Below are positions 26,345 through 33,946 of a stretch of 64,000 bases of DNA, one piece after another (position 1 is the stretch's first letter; each line of letters begins with the position of its first letter). A program made the position numbers and the translations under genes. Under the pieces are notes generated by a model. That model saw nothing but the letters and a program-made list of their open reading frames with translations, searched no databases and was not told the origin of the DNA. The DNA comes from Legionellaceae bacterium (GTDB lineage Bacteria > Pseudomonadota > Gammaproteobacteria > Legionellales > Legionellaceae), in contig JARGOS010000001.1 of assembly GCA_029212505.1 (NCBI GenBank), positions 62,001 to 126,000 of the forward strand, read 5' to 3'.

Positions 26345-27506
26345 GAGCGCGTCCTTCTTCAAATAATTCACGTCCAATCAACATGCGACGAATTTCAGAG
26401 GTTCCGGCGCCAATTTCATACAGCTTGGCGTCACGTAGTAGCCTTCCGGCCGGATATTCATTGATGTAGCCATTACCGCCTAAGATTTGAATGGCTTGTA
26501 ATGCCATTTGTGTGGCACGCTCAGATGTATACAAAATTACACTCGCAGAATCTTTTCGAGTCACCAGGCCCGCATCACAAGCCCGGGCGACGGCGTATAA
26601 ATAACTGCGTGCGGCATTTAAATCCGTGTACATATCCGCGAGTTTGCCTTGCATCAGCTGAAAAGTACCGATCGGTTGATTAAATTGCTTGCGTTGGTGC
26701 ACGTAGGGAAGCACCAAATCAATGCAGGCTTGCATGATACCGAGCGGACCTGCAGCAAGCACCGTACGCTCGTAATCCAAACCACGCATGAGCACGCCCA
26801 CACCACGGTTTACTTCACCTAGTATATTTTCTTCAGGCACTTCGCACTGATCAAACACAAGCTCACAGGTATTCGAACCACGCATGCCTAATTTATCGAG
26901 TTTTTGTGCGGTTTTAAATCCAGGAAAGTTTTTTTCAATAATAAACGCGGTAATGCCTTTGCTGCCCGCGCTTTTATCGGTTTTAGCATAGACCACCAAA
27001 ACATCGGCATCAGGCCCGTTGGTGATCCACATTTTTGTACCGTTTAATATAAAACGCCCGCCTTCATGACGCGCGGTGAGTTGCATGCTGACCACATCAG
27101 AACCCGAACCGGCTTCACTCATCGCAAGCGCACCAACGTGCGTGCCTTGAATCAGCTTGGGTAGATATTTTTGTTTTTGTGCGTCGGTGCCGTGAAGATT
27201 AATTTGGTTGACACATAAATTCGAATGCGCACCATAACTCAAGCCGACGGAGGCTGAAGCGCGTGATATTTCTTCCATAGCAAGCACGTGGGCAAGATAA
27301 CCCATATTGGCACCACCGACAGATTCATCGGCCGTGATGCCGAGCACGCCTAAATCACCTAATTTTTTCCATACATGCTCTGGGAAAGTATTATTTTCAT
27401 CGATTTGGGCAGCATGTGGAGCAATTTCTTGCATGGCGAAGCGGTACACGCTTTCACGCAGTGCATCATACGTTTCGCCAAGAAGCTGGGGTAAGCCATG
27501 GTACAT
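26334..27506 (-). CDS. liuA: Isovaleryl-CoA dehydrogenase
   Basis: A 390-aa FAD acyl-CoA dehydrogenase, first gene of the liu operon, converting isovaleryl-CoA to 3-methylcrotonyl-CoA. The catalytic Glu is in [15 protein letters not shown] (~246), the position specific for isovaleryl-CoA dehydrogenases rather than the usual C-terminal Glu of other family members. Other blocks are [43 protein letters not shown] and [18 protein letters not shown]. Its promoter region carries a palindrome (see separate entry). Confidence 0.95.
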   Translation of the reverse strand: MYHGLPQLLGETYDALRESVYRFAMQEIAPHAAQIDENNTFPEHVWKKLGDLGVLGITADESVGGANMGYLAHVLAMEEISRASASVGLSYGAHSNLCVNQINLHGTDAQKQKYLPKLIQGTHVGALAMSEAGSGSDVVSMQLTARHEGGRFILNGTKMWITNGPDADVLVVYAKTDKSAGSKGITAFIIEKNFPGFKTAQKLDKLGMRGSNTCELVFDQCEVPEENILGEVNRGVGVLMRGLDYERTVLAAGPLGIMQACIDLVLPYVHQRKQFNQPIGTFQLMQGKLADMYTDLNAARSYLYAVARACDAGLVTRKDSASVILYTSERATQMALQAIQILGGNGYINEYPAGRLLRDAKLYEIGAGTSEIRRMLIGRELFEEGRAHEA

Positions 27507-27539
27507 AATGACGTCCGTTTTCTTTATTAAATAGGCTAG

Positions 27540-27577
27540 ACTATACCTCGCAGGTGATAGGTTGTGAAGGCCTTCAC
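27540..27577 (-). promoter_or_regulatory. Promoter of the liu operon with palindromic operator
   Basis: Read on the minus strand, TTCACA (27568-27563) is followed by 17 bases and TATAGT (27545-27540), a good sigma-70 promoter ~35 bp before liuA. A perfect 14-bp palindrome GTGAAGGCCTTCAC (27564-27577) covers the -35 box, a placement expected for a repressor or activator site. Liu operons elsewhere are controlled by LiuR-type MerR or TetR regulators. None is encoded beside this one. Confidence 0.6.
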
Positions 27578-27669
27578 GGAGAAGAGCGTGTTTGTTATAG
27601 TGAAGTCGTATTTAATTTTGACTTCAATTATCAAATTGCAGCATGGCTGTAGGGTTATACATATAATTT

Positions 27670-29532
27670 ATGATTAAACTTGATCCAGATCATGACAGCC
27701 CCGAATCTTTAGAGCTTTATGCTGATCACGAAGGCACAAAGCATATTCAAAAAATCTTAACCTCGGTTGAAAATGAGCCTTGGAGCTTAACGCTCTTTCA
27801 GCTCGCCTGGACGGCAGGTCCTTTGACGTTTATAGCGTTGCAAGGCGGTTACTTAATTGGTTACGGTAGCTTTGCCCCGCTTAATTTGTTTGTTTATTTT
27901 GCAGGGTACACTGCGCTCACAGGGCTTTTAGGGTTTGTGATTAAGGCGTTTTATAACGCGCACCATAAAACAAAAAGTGAGCAAACCAAACAGAATTATA
28001 TGGCCAGTATTGATTTATTATTTCGGCTCATGAGAAGCATTCCAGACTATCGATTAAGTGTGTTGTCAAAGAGCGAGCGTAAAGCGGAGTCTTCCAGTAT
28101 TTTACTGAGCAATACGCATGCGCTGCCCGCTTCCGTCGCGCTTGGGGTGAATGAGTTAACAAAAAATAAAGACTTAATTGAGTTAAGTCAAAAGATCGAA
28201 CTATTTCGTCGCTCGGGTCTGTTTTCACGCGTGAATGATTTGATTGAAAACAGCGACGTGCTCCAACATGAGCATACATTACAACTGATTAACACACCGA
28301 ATGATGCGGGTTATTATCTCAAAATGAGGTTGCAGGGCAGCGCCCCTACATTGCAAGAAGGTCGGGCGCGAGAAGATGGTTTCCTGCAAAGAATCAATCA
28401 AGCGAGTGAGTATAATCAGCCATCGATGATGCACTTAAAAGATGCTGAAGAATTTTTAATTTTGTTGTATGAACTGTTGAATGGTCGAAAAATTACGTTT
28501 TTAAATTTTTCATACATGAGCCATACAAAATTACGCCATAAAGCGAGAGCGCTCGAAAAATCAAGAGCAACGTTTCGATTATCGCGTGCGTCTTTGTTAA
28601 GTAAAATTGATGATTTGTACAGTAAGCTGATTACCGAGGGGCTGATTACCGATGTCAAAGATTATGATACGAGGGTTAAATGTGAGCAAATTTTTGCATC
28701 GTTAAATCAAGATGCTACGCAATTATTGATGGATTCAAAGCATGAAGGTAGCGCGGTCGTCAAAAACAAACGTGCTAAGTTTGCTGATAGAGTTAATGCC
28801 TACACCAAGATACAAAAACTTTATAAAGAAACGGTGATGCATCAAAAAAACTTAGAGCATGCGGTCGAAAATTGGCAGGCCCTTTCTAAACGCTATAACA
28901 AAAAGAAAACCAGGTTTCGTTATGGTTTTGAAAAAAAGGGACTGCGCATTACTGAAAAAGATATCTTTTTTGATGACGAAACCAAGCTGGCATGTACAAA
29001 TGCTATCATCGATCTTTTGAAAGAATATGGTGAAAATCAATTATCGAGTACGGGCATGAGCGGTGAAAATATTAAGCAGCTTATTATCCATCTTAGTCGC
29101 AAAATCGATGAATTTGTTAACATAACGAATCCCATTCATCAGTACGGTATTGAATCATCGAATGCAACAAATTTTGGCTCGCTTGACTTAGACTCAAGCA
29201 TCGAAGCACGAAGTTTATGGAGTGCTTCTTTGGCGGCAGAAACGACGCACAAACTTAATCAGGCAGCTGAAAAATTAGCAAAAGTATTGGTCTATGAATA
29301 TGATGAAATGTTAGATGAAAATGCTATGATTTTTTTACAAGATAAATACAATGCCAATCCTGCCATCTTGTCAAAACTCATGGAAGATAAAATACATGCA
29401 ACCTATAGGCCTGTTTATCATATTCCGGTACAGCTGCACGAAAAACCGCAAACGTGGGTTCATGTTTTAAGAAAACAGCGCTTGCAACGCATCGACTCTT
29501 TGAAGGAGACATCTCGTGGGTATGCTAGTTGA
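27670..29532 (+). CDS. Membrane-anchored helical protein of unknown function
   Basis: Not recognised. The 620-aa protein has two adjacent hydrophobic segments (~45-70 PLTFIALQGGYLIGYG and ~75-98 NLFVYFAGYTALTGLLGFVI), then ~500 mostly helical, charged residues with coiled-coil character (~300-430). Two N-terminal membrane segments followed by a long helical cytoplasmic domain are seen in vacuole-targeted effectors, but that is only an analogy. The 3' end overlaps the glutathionyl-hydroquinone reductase gene by 17 bp, and the latter's ribosome site (AAGGAG) lies inside this gene, so they form an operon. It diverges from the liu operon across 163 bp. Confidence 0.6.
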   Translation: MIKLDPDHDSPESLELYADHEGTKHIQKILTSVENEPWSLTLFQLAWTAGPLTFIALQGGYLIGYGSFAPLNLFVYFAGYTALTGLLGFVIKAFYNAHHKTKSEQTKQNYMASIDLLFRLMRSIPDYRLSVLSKSERKAESSSILLSNTHALPASVALGVNELTKNKDLIELSQKIELFRRSGLFSRVNDLIENSDVLQHEHTLQLINTPNDAGYYLKMRLQGSAPTLQEGRAREDGFLQRINQASEYNQPSMMHLKDAEEFLILLYELLNGRKITFLNFSYMSHTKLRHKARALEKSRATFRLSRASLLSKIDDLYSKLITEGLITDVKDYDTRVKCEQIFASLNQDATQLLMDSKHEGSAVVKNKRAKFADRVNAYTKIQKLYKETVMHQKNLEHAVENWQALSKRYNKKKTRFRYGFEKKGLRITEKDIFFDDETKLACTNAIIDLLKEYGENQLSSTGMSGENIKQLIIHLSRKIDEFVNITNPIHQYGIESSNATNFGSLDLDSSIEARSLWSASLAAETTHKLNQAAEKLAKVLVYEYDEMLDENAMIFLQDKYNANPAILSKLMEDKIHATYRPVYHIPVQLHEKPQTWVHVLRKQRLQRIDSLKETSRGYAS

Positions 29533-30484
29533 AGGTCAGTGGCAAGATGTGTGGTACGACACACACCGTTCAGGCGGACGTTTTGTACGCAGCAAGTCTC
29601 AGTTTAGAAATTGGATAACACCCGATGGTTCGCCAGGCCCGTCAGGTGAGGGCGGCTTTAAAGCGGAATCAGGCCGTTATCATTTGTATGCAAGTTACGC
29701 ATGCCCTTGGGTGCATCGCACCTTGATTTATCGTAAGTTAAAAGGCTTAGAATCGATGGTTGATGTCTCGTTTGTGCATTGGCTGATGGATAAAGACGGC
29801 TGGACGTTTGAAAAAGATCATGAAAATATTGTCGGTGATCAATTATTTCAATTTGACTATGCACATCAAATTTATACCCAAGCCGATCCCGAATACACCG
29901 GACGTGTCACGGTACCTATTTTGTGGGATACGAAAAAAAATACAATCGTATCCAACGAATCTTCTGAAATTATTCGTATGTTTAATAGCGCCTTTGATGC
30001 TCTGGGTGCAACGCCAGGTGATTATTATCCTCCTGAAAAACAGGCAGAAATTGATACGCTAAATCATATGATCTATGAAAAAATTAATAACGGTGTGTAC
30101 AAATGCGGTTTTGCGACAACGCAAGCTGCATATGAAGAGGCCATCACGCCCTTGTTTGAGGCGTTAGATGCGCTTGAGGTACGTTTGGCGGATCAAGCAT
30201 TCTTATGCGGGGATGCGCCGCTTGAAGCCGATTGGCGATTATTTCCCACACTTTTTCGGTTTGATGCGATTTATGTCGGGCATTTTAAATGCTCTAAGAA
30301 GCGTATTCAGGATTATCCTAATCTAAAACGATATGCAAAAGCGTTGTATGCTTGGCCTGGTATCTCACAAACAGCCCATATGGTTCATGCGAAACGGCAT
30401 TATTATGAAAGCCATATCACAATTAATCCGTCACGTATTGTGCCCATGGATGATGAGACAAGTTGGACTCATGAAATAAGCTGA
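29516..30484 (+). CDS. Glutathionyl-hydroquinone reductase (YqjG/ECM4 family)
   Basis: A 322-aa Xi-class glutathione transferase that reduces glutathionyl-hydroquinones using a catalytic cysteine. The active-site motif is YACPWVHR (Cys63-Pro-Trp). Further family marks are SHWLMD-like FVHWLMDKDGW, YTGRVTVPILWD, SNESSEIIRMFN and the C-terminal HYYESHITINPSRIVP. GTG 29516 is chosen because AAGGAG lies exactly seven bases upstream; the ATG at 29522 would be 13 bases away. It overlaps the upstream unknown gene by 17 bp. Confidence 0.94.
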   Translation: MGMLVEGQWQDVWYDTHRSGGRFVRSKSQFRNWITPDGSPGPSGEGGFKAESGRYHLYASYACPWVHRTLIYRKLKGLESMVDVSFVHWLMDKDGWTFEKDHENIVGDQLFQFDYAHQIYTQADPEYTGRVTVPILWDTKKNTIVSNESSEIIRMFNSAFDALGATPGDYYPPEKQAEIDTLNHMIYEKINNGVYKCGFATTQAAYEEAITPLFEALDALEVRLADQAFLCGDAPLEADWRLFPTLFRFDAIYVGHFKCSKKRIQDYPNLKRYAKALYAWPGISQTAHMVHAKRHYYESHITINPSRIVPMDDETSWTHEIS

Positions 30485-30535
30485 GATATATTTCGTACAT
30501 ACTTGAAAATATGGTGTCTTGAGGGAGAAAGGGTT

Positions 30536-31243
30536 ATGAGAAAGCGTGTGTTATGGGGCCATCATGTATCTGAATACCAAGAGATGTTTGATGTGTCGGA
30601 AGCTTCTCTCGAGGCCAACTTGCTTGAATACGGGTGTGGTGCAAGTGCGGTAAATGCAGAATTACATCAAACGGGCACAACGGTGGTGAGTGTTGATCCC
30701 TTGTTTGCTTTAAGTCAACCTGAGCTTGTTCAACAAGTGAATCAAGATTTTGATGAGCGGGTTCAGCAAGTTTTGGCTGATCAAGCGCAATTTAATGTAG
30801 AAAGCTACGGTGGTATGGAGGCTTTTTTAGCCACACGACGCGCGGGCATGGATGTTTTTTTTGCGGATTACAATGCAGGTATTGAAGAAGGGCGTTACCA
30901 AGCGTTATTGGATGGTGCATTACCGTTTGAGAATTTTTCGTTTGATTTAGCACTGAGTTCACATTATTTATTTGCAGATGCAGTGAATGCTGCGAATGCC
31001 ATCAAGGATGCGGTGGCTCATCATGTGGCAATTATCCAAGATCTTGCGCGTGTTGCTAAAGAAGTTCGTATTTTTCCATTGATTGAGCGTGCAGGCACGC
31101 CTTCGGAGCTTTTAGGACCGGTGTTGCTGGGCTTGCAGCAGGCAAACTTTGGAACAGAGGTGCGTGAAGTGCGTTGTGCATTATACCCCGAAGGGAATGC
31201 CATGCTTCGTGTGTGGGCGCAAGCGTGTGATGTGGAGCGGTAG
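30536..31243 (+). CDS. SAM-dependent methyltransferase-like protein
   Basis: A 235-aa protein with a Rossmann methyltransferase motif I (LLEYGCGASAVNAEL, ~27-41), then VVSVDP as motif II-like acidic end of strand 2, and NFSFDLALSSHYLF in the motif IV area, where D-L-A-L-S-S is typical of small-molecule methyltransferases. The start is ATG 30536, preceded by GGGAGAAAGG; an in-frame TTG at 30503 precedes that site. The substrate is unknown. It sits 51 bp after the reductase gene. Confidence 0.75.
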   Translation: MRKRVLWGHHVSEYQEMFDVSEASLEANLLEYGCGASAVNAELHQTGTTVVSVDPLFALSQPELVQQVNQDFDERVQQVLADQAQFNVESYGGMEAFLATRRAGMDVFFADYNAGIEEGRYQALLDGALPFENFSFDLALSSHYLFADAVNAANAIKDAVAHHVAIIQDLARVAKEVRIFPLIERAGTPSELLGPVLLGLQQANFGTEVREVRCALYPEGNAMLRVWAQACDVER

Positions 31244-31320
31244 ATGATTTGACAAGGATTGTGCATGGCACTATATTTACAATATAGGACTTAGATTCCG
31301 TTTTTGTAAGGTTTAGTGTT

Positions 31321-32496
31321 ATGTATAAACGTGAGCTGCAATCAGAAGTGGTTAGGTTGGCCACTCAATATCCTGTTGTTACAATTACGGGCCCAAGACA
31401 ATCAGGTAAAACAACGCTGTGTCAAACAGCGTTTCCTGATTATGTGTATGTTAATTTAGAAGAATTAAGCACGAGAGAATTTGCCAATCAGGATCCAAAA
31501 GGCTTTCTTGCGCAATACGGTAGCAAAGTGATTTTAGATGAAATTCAACGAGCACCCAACCTACCTTCATATATTCAACCCATGGTTGATCAAACCGATG
31601 AAAGCGGACAATTTATTTTAACAGGATCGCATCAATTTGAATTAAGTAATACCATAAATCAATCATTAGCAGGGAGAACGGCGTTAGTTACGTTATTGCC
31701 TTTGTCTTTTTCTGAGCTTTATGATCATCAATCATCCGTGTCTCTATCTGAAATTCTTTATTCGGGATTTTATCCAAGAATTTTTAATAAAAAGTTAAAT
31801 CCTACCGAGGCGATGTCATTTTATTTATCGACTTATGTCGAACGAGATATACGCTCGTTGATTAACATTAAAGATTTATCTGTATTTGAGAAATTTTTAA
31901 AAATATGCGCCACACAAATTGGACAGCTTCTAAACTATACGACGCTTGCGAATGATTGCGGTGTGGATCAAAAGACGATTAAGGCGTGGCTCTCTGTTTT
32001 AGAGGCAAGCTATATTATTTTTCAAATACAGCCACATTTTAAGCCTTTTCGTAAAAGACTAACAAAATCAAGTAAACTTTATTTTCATGATGTTGGATTT
32101 GCATGTTATTTATTAGGCATATCTCATGCAGACCATGTGATGAGCCATCCCATGCGTGGACTAATTTTTGAAAATTTTATTATCAGTGAATTTTTAAAAA
32201 ATCGTTTTAATCATGTTAAAGATAAAAATATTTATTTTTTTAGAGATCATGTAGGCAATGAAGTGGATATGATTCTTGATTATGGAACGCATCTCTACAG
32301 TGTCGAAATTAAGTCGTCATCCACGTTTCATTATGATTTTTTAAAAGGACTTAATTATTACAGTAAACTTGCTGAAGAAAAAAATACAAAAAAATTTCTA
32401 ATTTATGCTGGTGATGCACGTTATGATACACATGGTGTGGGTGTGTATTCATACAAAGATATTCATCAGTTATTTGATGATATTAATACAGATTAA
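31321..32496 (+). CDS. AAA+ ATPase with DUF4143
   Basis: A 391-aa protein of the widespread AAA_14/DUF4143 family. It has a Walker A GPRQSGKTT (~24-32), Walker B VILDEIQRAPNL (~70-81), sensor segment FILTGSHQFEL and the LSFSEL motif. The C-terminal DUF4143 half ends in a nuclease-like strand pattern (DHVGNEVDMILD...LYSVEIKSS). Function in the family is poorly known, and members are often horizontally mobile. Its A/T-rich composition compared with flanking housekeeping genes and its place beside a reverse transcriptase suggest an accessory segment. Confidence 0.88.
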   Translation: MYKRELQSEVVRLATQYPVVTITGPRQSGKTTLCQTAFPDYVYVNLEELSTREFANQDPKGFLAQYGSKVILDEIQRAPNLPSYIQPMVDQTDESGQFILTGSHQFELSNTINQSLAGRTALVTLLPLSFSELYDHQSSVSLSEILYSGFYPRIFNKKLNPTEAMSFYLSTYVERDIRSLINIKDLSVFEKFLKICATQIGQLLNYTTLANDCGVDQKTIKAWLSVLEASYIIFQIQPHFKPFRKRLTKSSKLYFHDVGFACYLLGISHADHVMSHPMRGLIFENFIISEFLKNRFNHVKDKNIYFFRDHVGNEVDMILDYGTHLYSVEIKSSSTFHYDFLKGLNYYSKLAEEKNTKKFLIYAGDARYDTHGVGVYSYKDIHQLFDDINTD

Positions 32497-32705
32497 TAAT
32501 TATACAAATCATATGGGTGCAACTCTCGCATAGGTAATTTAAGCTTGCTTTTCGAACAAAATAAATACATCATGTTTTTGTGAGCAATAACTACCCACTT
32601 ATACTGGCGGTTTCAATGTTGAATTGCCGCGGCCTGAAAAAAATGCATACTTTAGTTTTTCAAATTTATGATTCATCCATAAGTGTACATGAGGGACGTG
32701 GCAGC

Positions 32706-33707
32706 ATGAAACGATGGGATGTTGCAGCTATGATGGCGATTGGCCGCAAACTGTTTGCTAAAATCCACAAACAAAAACATCATGCAAGCCCTAATCATGA
32801 TGTTCATCTTATGGCTCGAGAGCTCGATGACTGGCTGATACCAGGCATTGAATCTATGGTCGATGGTAGCTACACACCACGTCATCTTAAACGTCATTAT
32901 TTTCCAGATGAAATGGTTGACCAACTGCATTTATCCGACCGAATTTTCCAAAATATTTTACTTCAACCATTAAAGCCAACGTTTAAGCACGTGATGAATC
33001 CCCATTGCTACCACTTACACGGGCCGCATGGCGTTAAATTAGTAACACAACGCATCCAAGACGTGATGGCGGTGCAGCAACCTCAATATATTATTCGTGC
33101 AGATATCAAATCATTTTACAAATCGATTCCGCACCACCACCTGGTTCGGGATATCAAGCAGTATTATCATGATGAAAAAGTTCAAAACATGCTCGAACAA
33201 ATCATCATCAATCCCATTGAAACGCCACGAGGCTATAAAAACGCCGATTATGGCATTGCGCTACGTGGGCCGCTTTCGCAGTTTTTCAGTGGCCTTTATT
33301 TAAAACCGTTGGATGATGCATTTGACACCATGGATGTGTCCTATTTTAGGTACCAAGATGACATTCTAATTTTTTGCAAATCCAAACGGCAGCTTAATCG
33401 CTGCAAACAGCGCATGTTGGCTGTATTAAACGAAAGACGCCTTCGTTTCTCGCGTAAAAAGACACGTATAGGCCATATAAAAACAGGTTTTCACTTTTTA
33501 GGAGTTCACTATCCGGGAACGCAAACCTCGGATAACACCGACGTGACACAGGCAACTGAACGATCCGTGATTCAACCCATAACCGACCAAAACAAGACCG
33601 AATTGGCTGGGGGGGGGCAGGTATGTCAACGGATAATCAATTACCTGTGCTGGAACGTATCGTCCCGCATCCAAGGACATTACGCAAAGCACGCGAGCAA
33701 GTTTTAG
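32706..33707 (+). CDS. Reverse transcriptase, N-terminal/catalytic part (frame broken at G-tract)
   Basis: An RNA-directed DNA polymerase with fingers and palm intact: RADIKSFYKSIPH (motif A, Asp133), GIALRGPLSQFFSGLYLKPLD (~183-203, SQ where retrons and group II introns have SP), FRYQDDILIF (motif C, YQDD 216-219), RLRFSRKKTR and FHFLGVHYPG. The SQFF form is characteristic of diversity-generating-retroelement-like RTs. The reading frame after nine G (33609-33617) yields ~29 residues unlike any RT, whereas the natural continuation is in the -1 frame (next CDS). ATG 32706 follows GAGGGACG; the frame is open back to GTG 32580. It has no maturase-endonuclease domain and no intron RNA was recognised. 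Confidence 0.85.
   Translation: MKRWDVAAMMAIGRKLFAKIHKQKHHASPNHDVHLMARELDDWLIPGIESMVDGSYTPRHLKRHYFPDEMVDQLHLSDRIFQNILLQPLKPTFKHVMNPHCYHLHGPHGVKLVTQRIQDVMAVQQPQYIIRADIKSFYKSIPHHHLVRDIKQYYHDEKVQNMLEQIIINPIETPRGYKNADYGIALRGPLSQFFSGLYLKPLDDAFDTMDVSYFRYQDDILIFCKSKRQLNRCKQRMLAVLNERRLRFSRKKTRIGHIKTGFHFLGVHYPGTQTSDNTDVTQATERSVIQPITDQNKTELAGGGQVCQRIINYLCWNVSSRIQGHYAKHASKF
33609..33617 (+). repeat. G9 homopolymer inside the reverse transcriptase gene
   Basis: Nine consecutive G within the RT frame. One added G, or a -1 slip, would join the RT to the downstream frame as a Gly-rich linker. This makes the tract a candidate phase-variation or frameshifting site, or a homopolymer sequencing error. Confidence 0.85.
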
Positions 33708-33946
33708 CCATGGTCAACACTGGGGTCTCTCCCCGCAGGATCAGAAGCTACCTGCATCGCTGGGCCACATGGTGGGTAAGCACCGCACAAAGTTGGCAGT
33801 ACGAAGAATTATTGGCTTGGTTTTTAAACATGTGTTGGGATGTTAAACCCGCGGCTTATGCCGCCGGCTTGCTTCACCACGCCATCATAAAGGCCCCAAG
33901 CCATGATTCGGTGTCGCCACATCCAAGATTTCACGCGACTGCGTGA
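33623..33946 (+). CDS. Probable C-terminal (thumb) part of the reverse transcriptase in -1 frame
   Basis: A 107-codon frame beginning ATG 33623, 5 bp after the G9 run, and open upstream through the run. Its product (LERIVPHPRTLRKAREQVLA ... SPRRIRSYLHRWATWWV ... AAYAAGLLHHA) is basic, helical and protein-like, as expected of an RT thumb. It overlaps the tail of the upstream frame by 85 bp. I take it as the true C-terminus, separated by a one-base indel or expressed by frameshifting. A separate accessory protein (as Avd in DGRs) is the alternative. Its last ~20 codons are read antisense to the 3' end of P1, and the stop falls in the hairpin at 33931-33946. Confidence 0.6.
   Translation: MSTDNQLPVLERIVPHPRTLRKAREQVLAMVNTGVSPRRIRSYLHRWATWWVSTAQSWQYEELLAWFLNMCWDVKPAAYAAGLLHHAIIKAPSHDSVSPHPRFHATA

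Noticed and set aside
32497-32705. Region upstream of the reverse transcriptase as a template repeat for P1/P2 variable ends
   Set aside because: Compared by eye with the P1 and P2 variable sequences; no shared anchors such as the WFPLS or SSGLG coding stretches were found.
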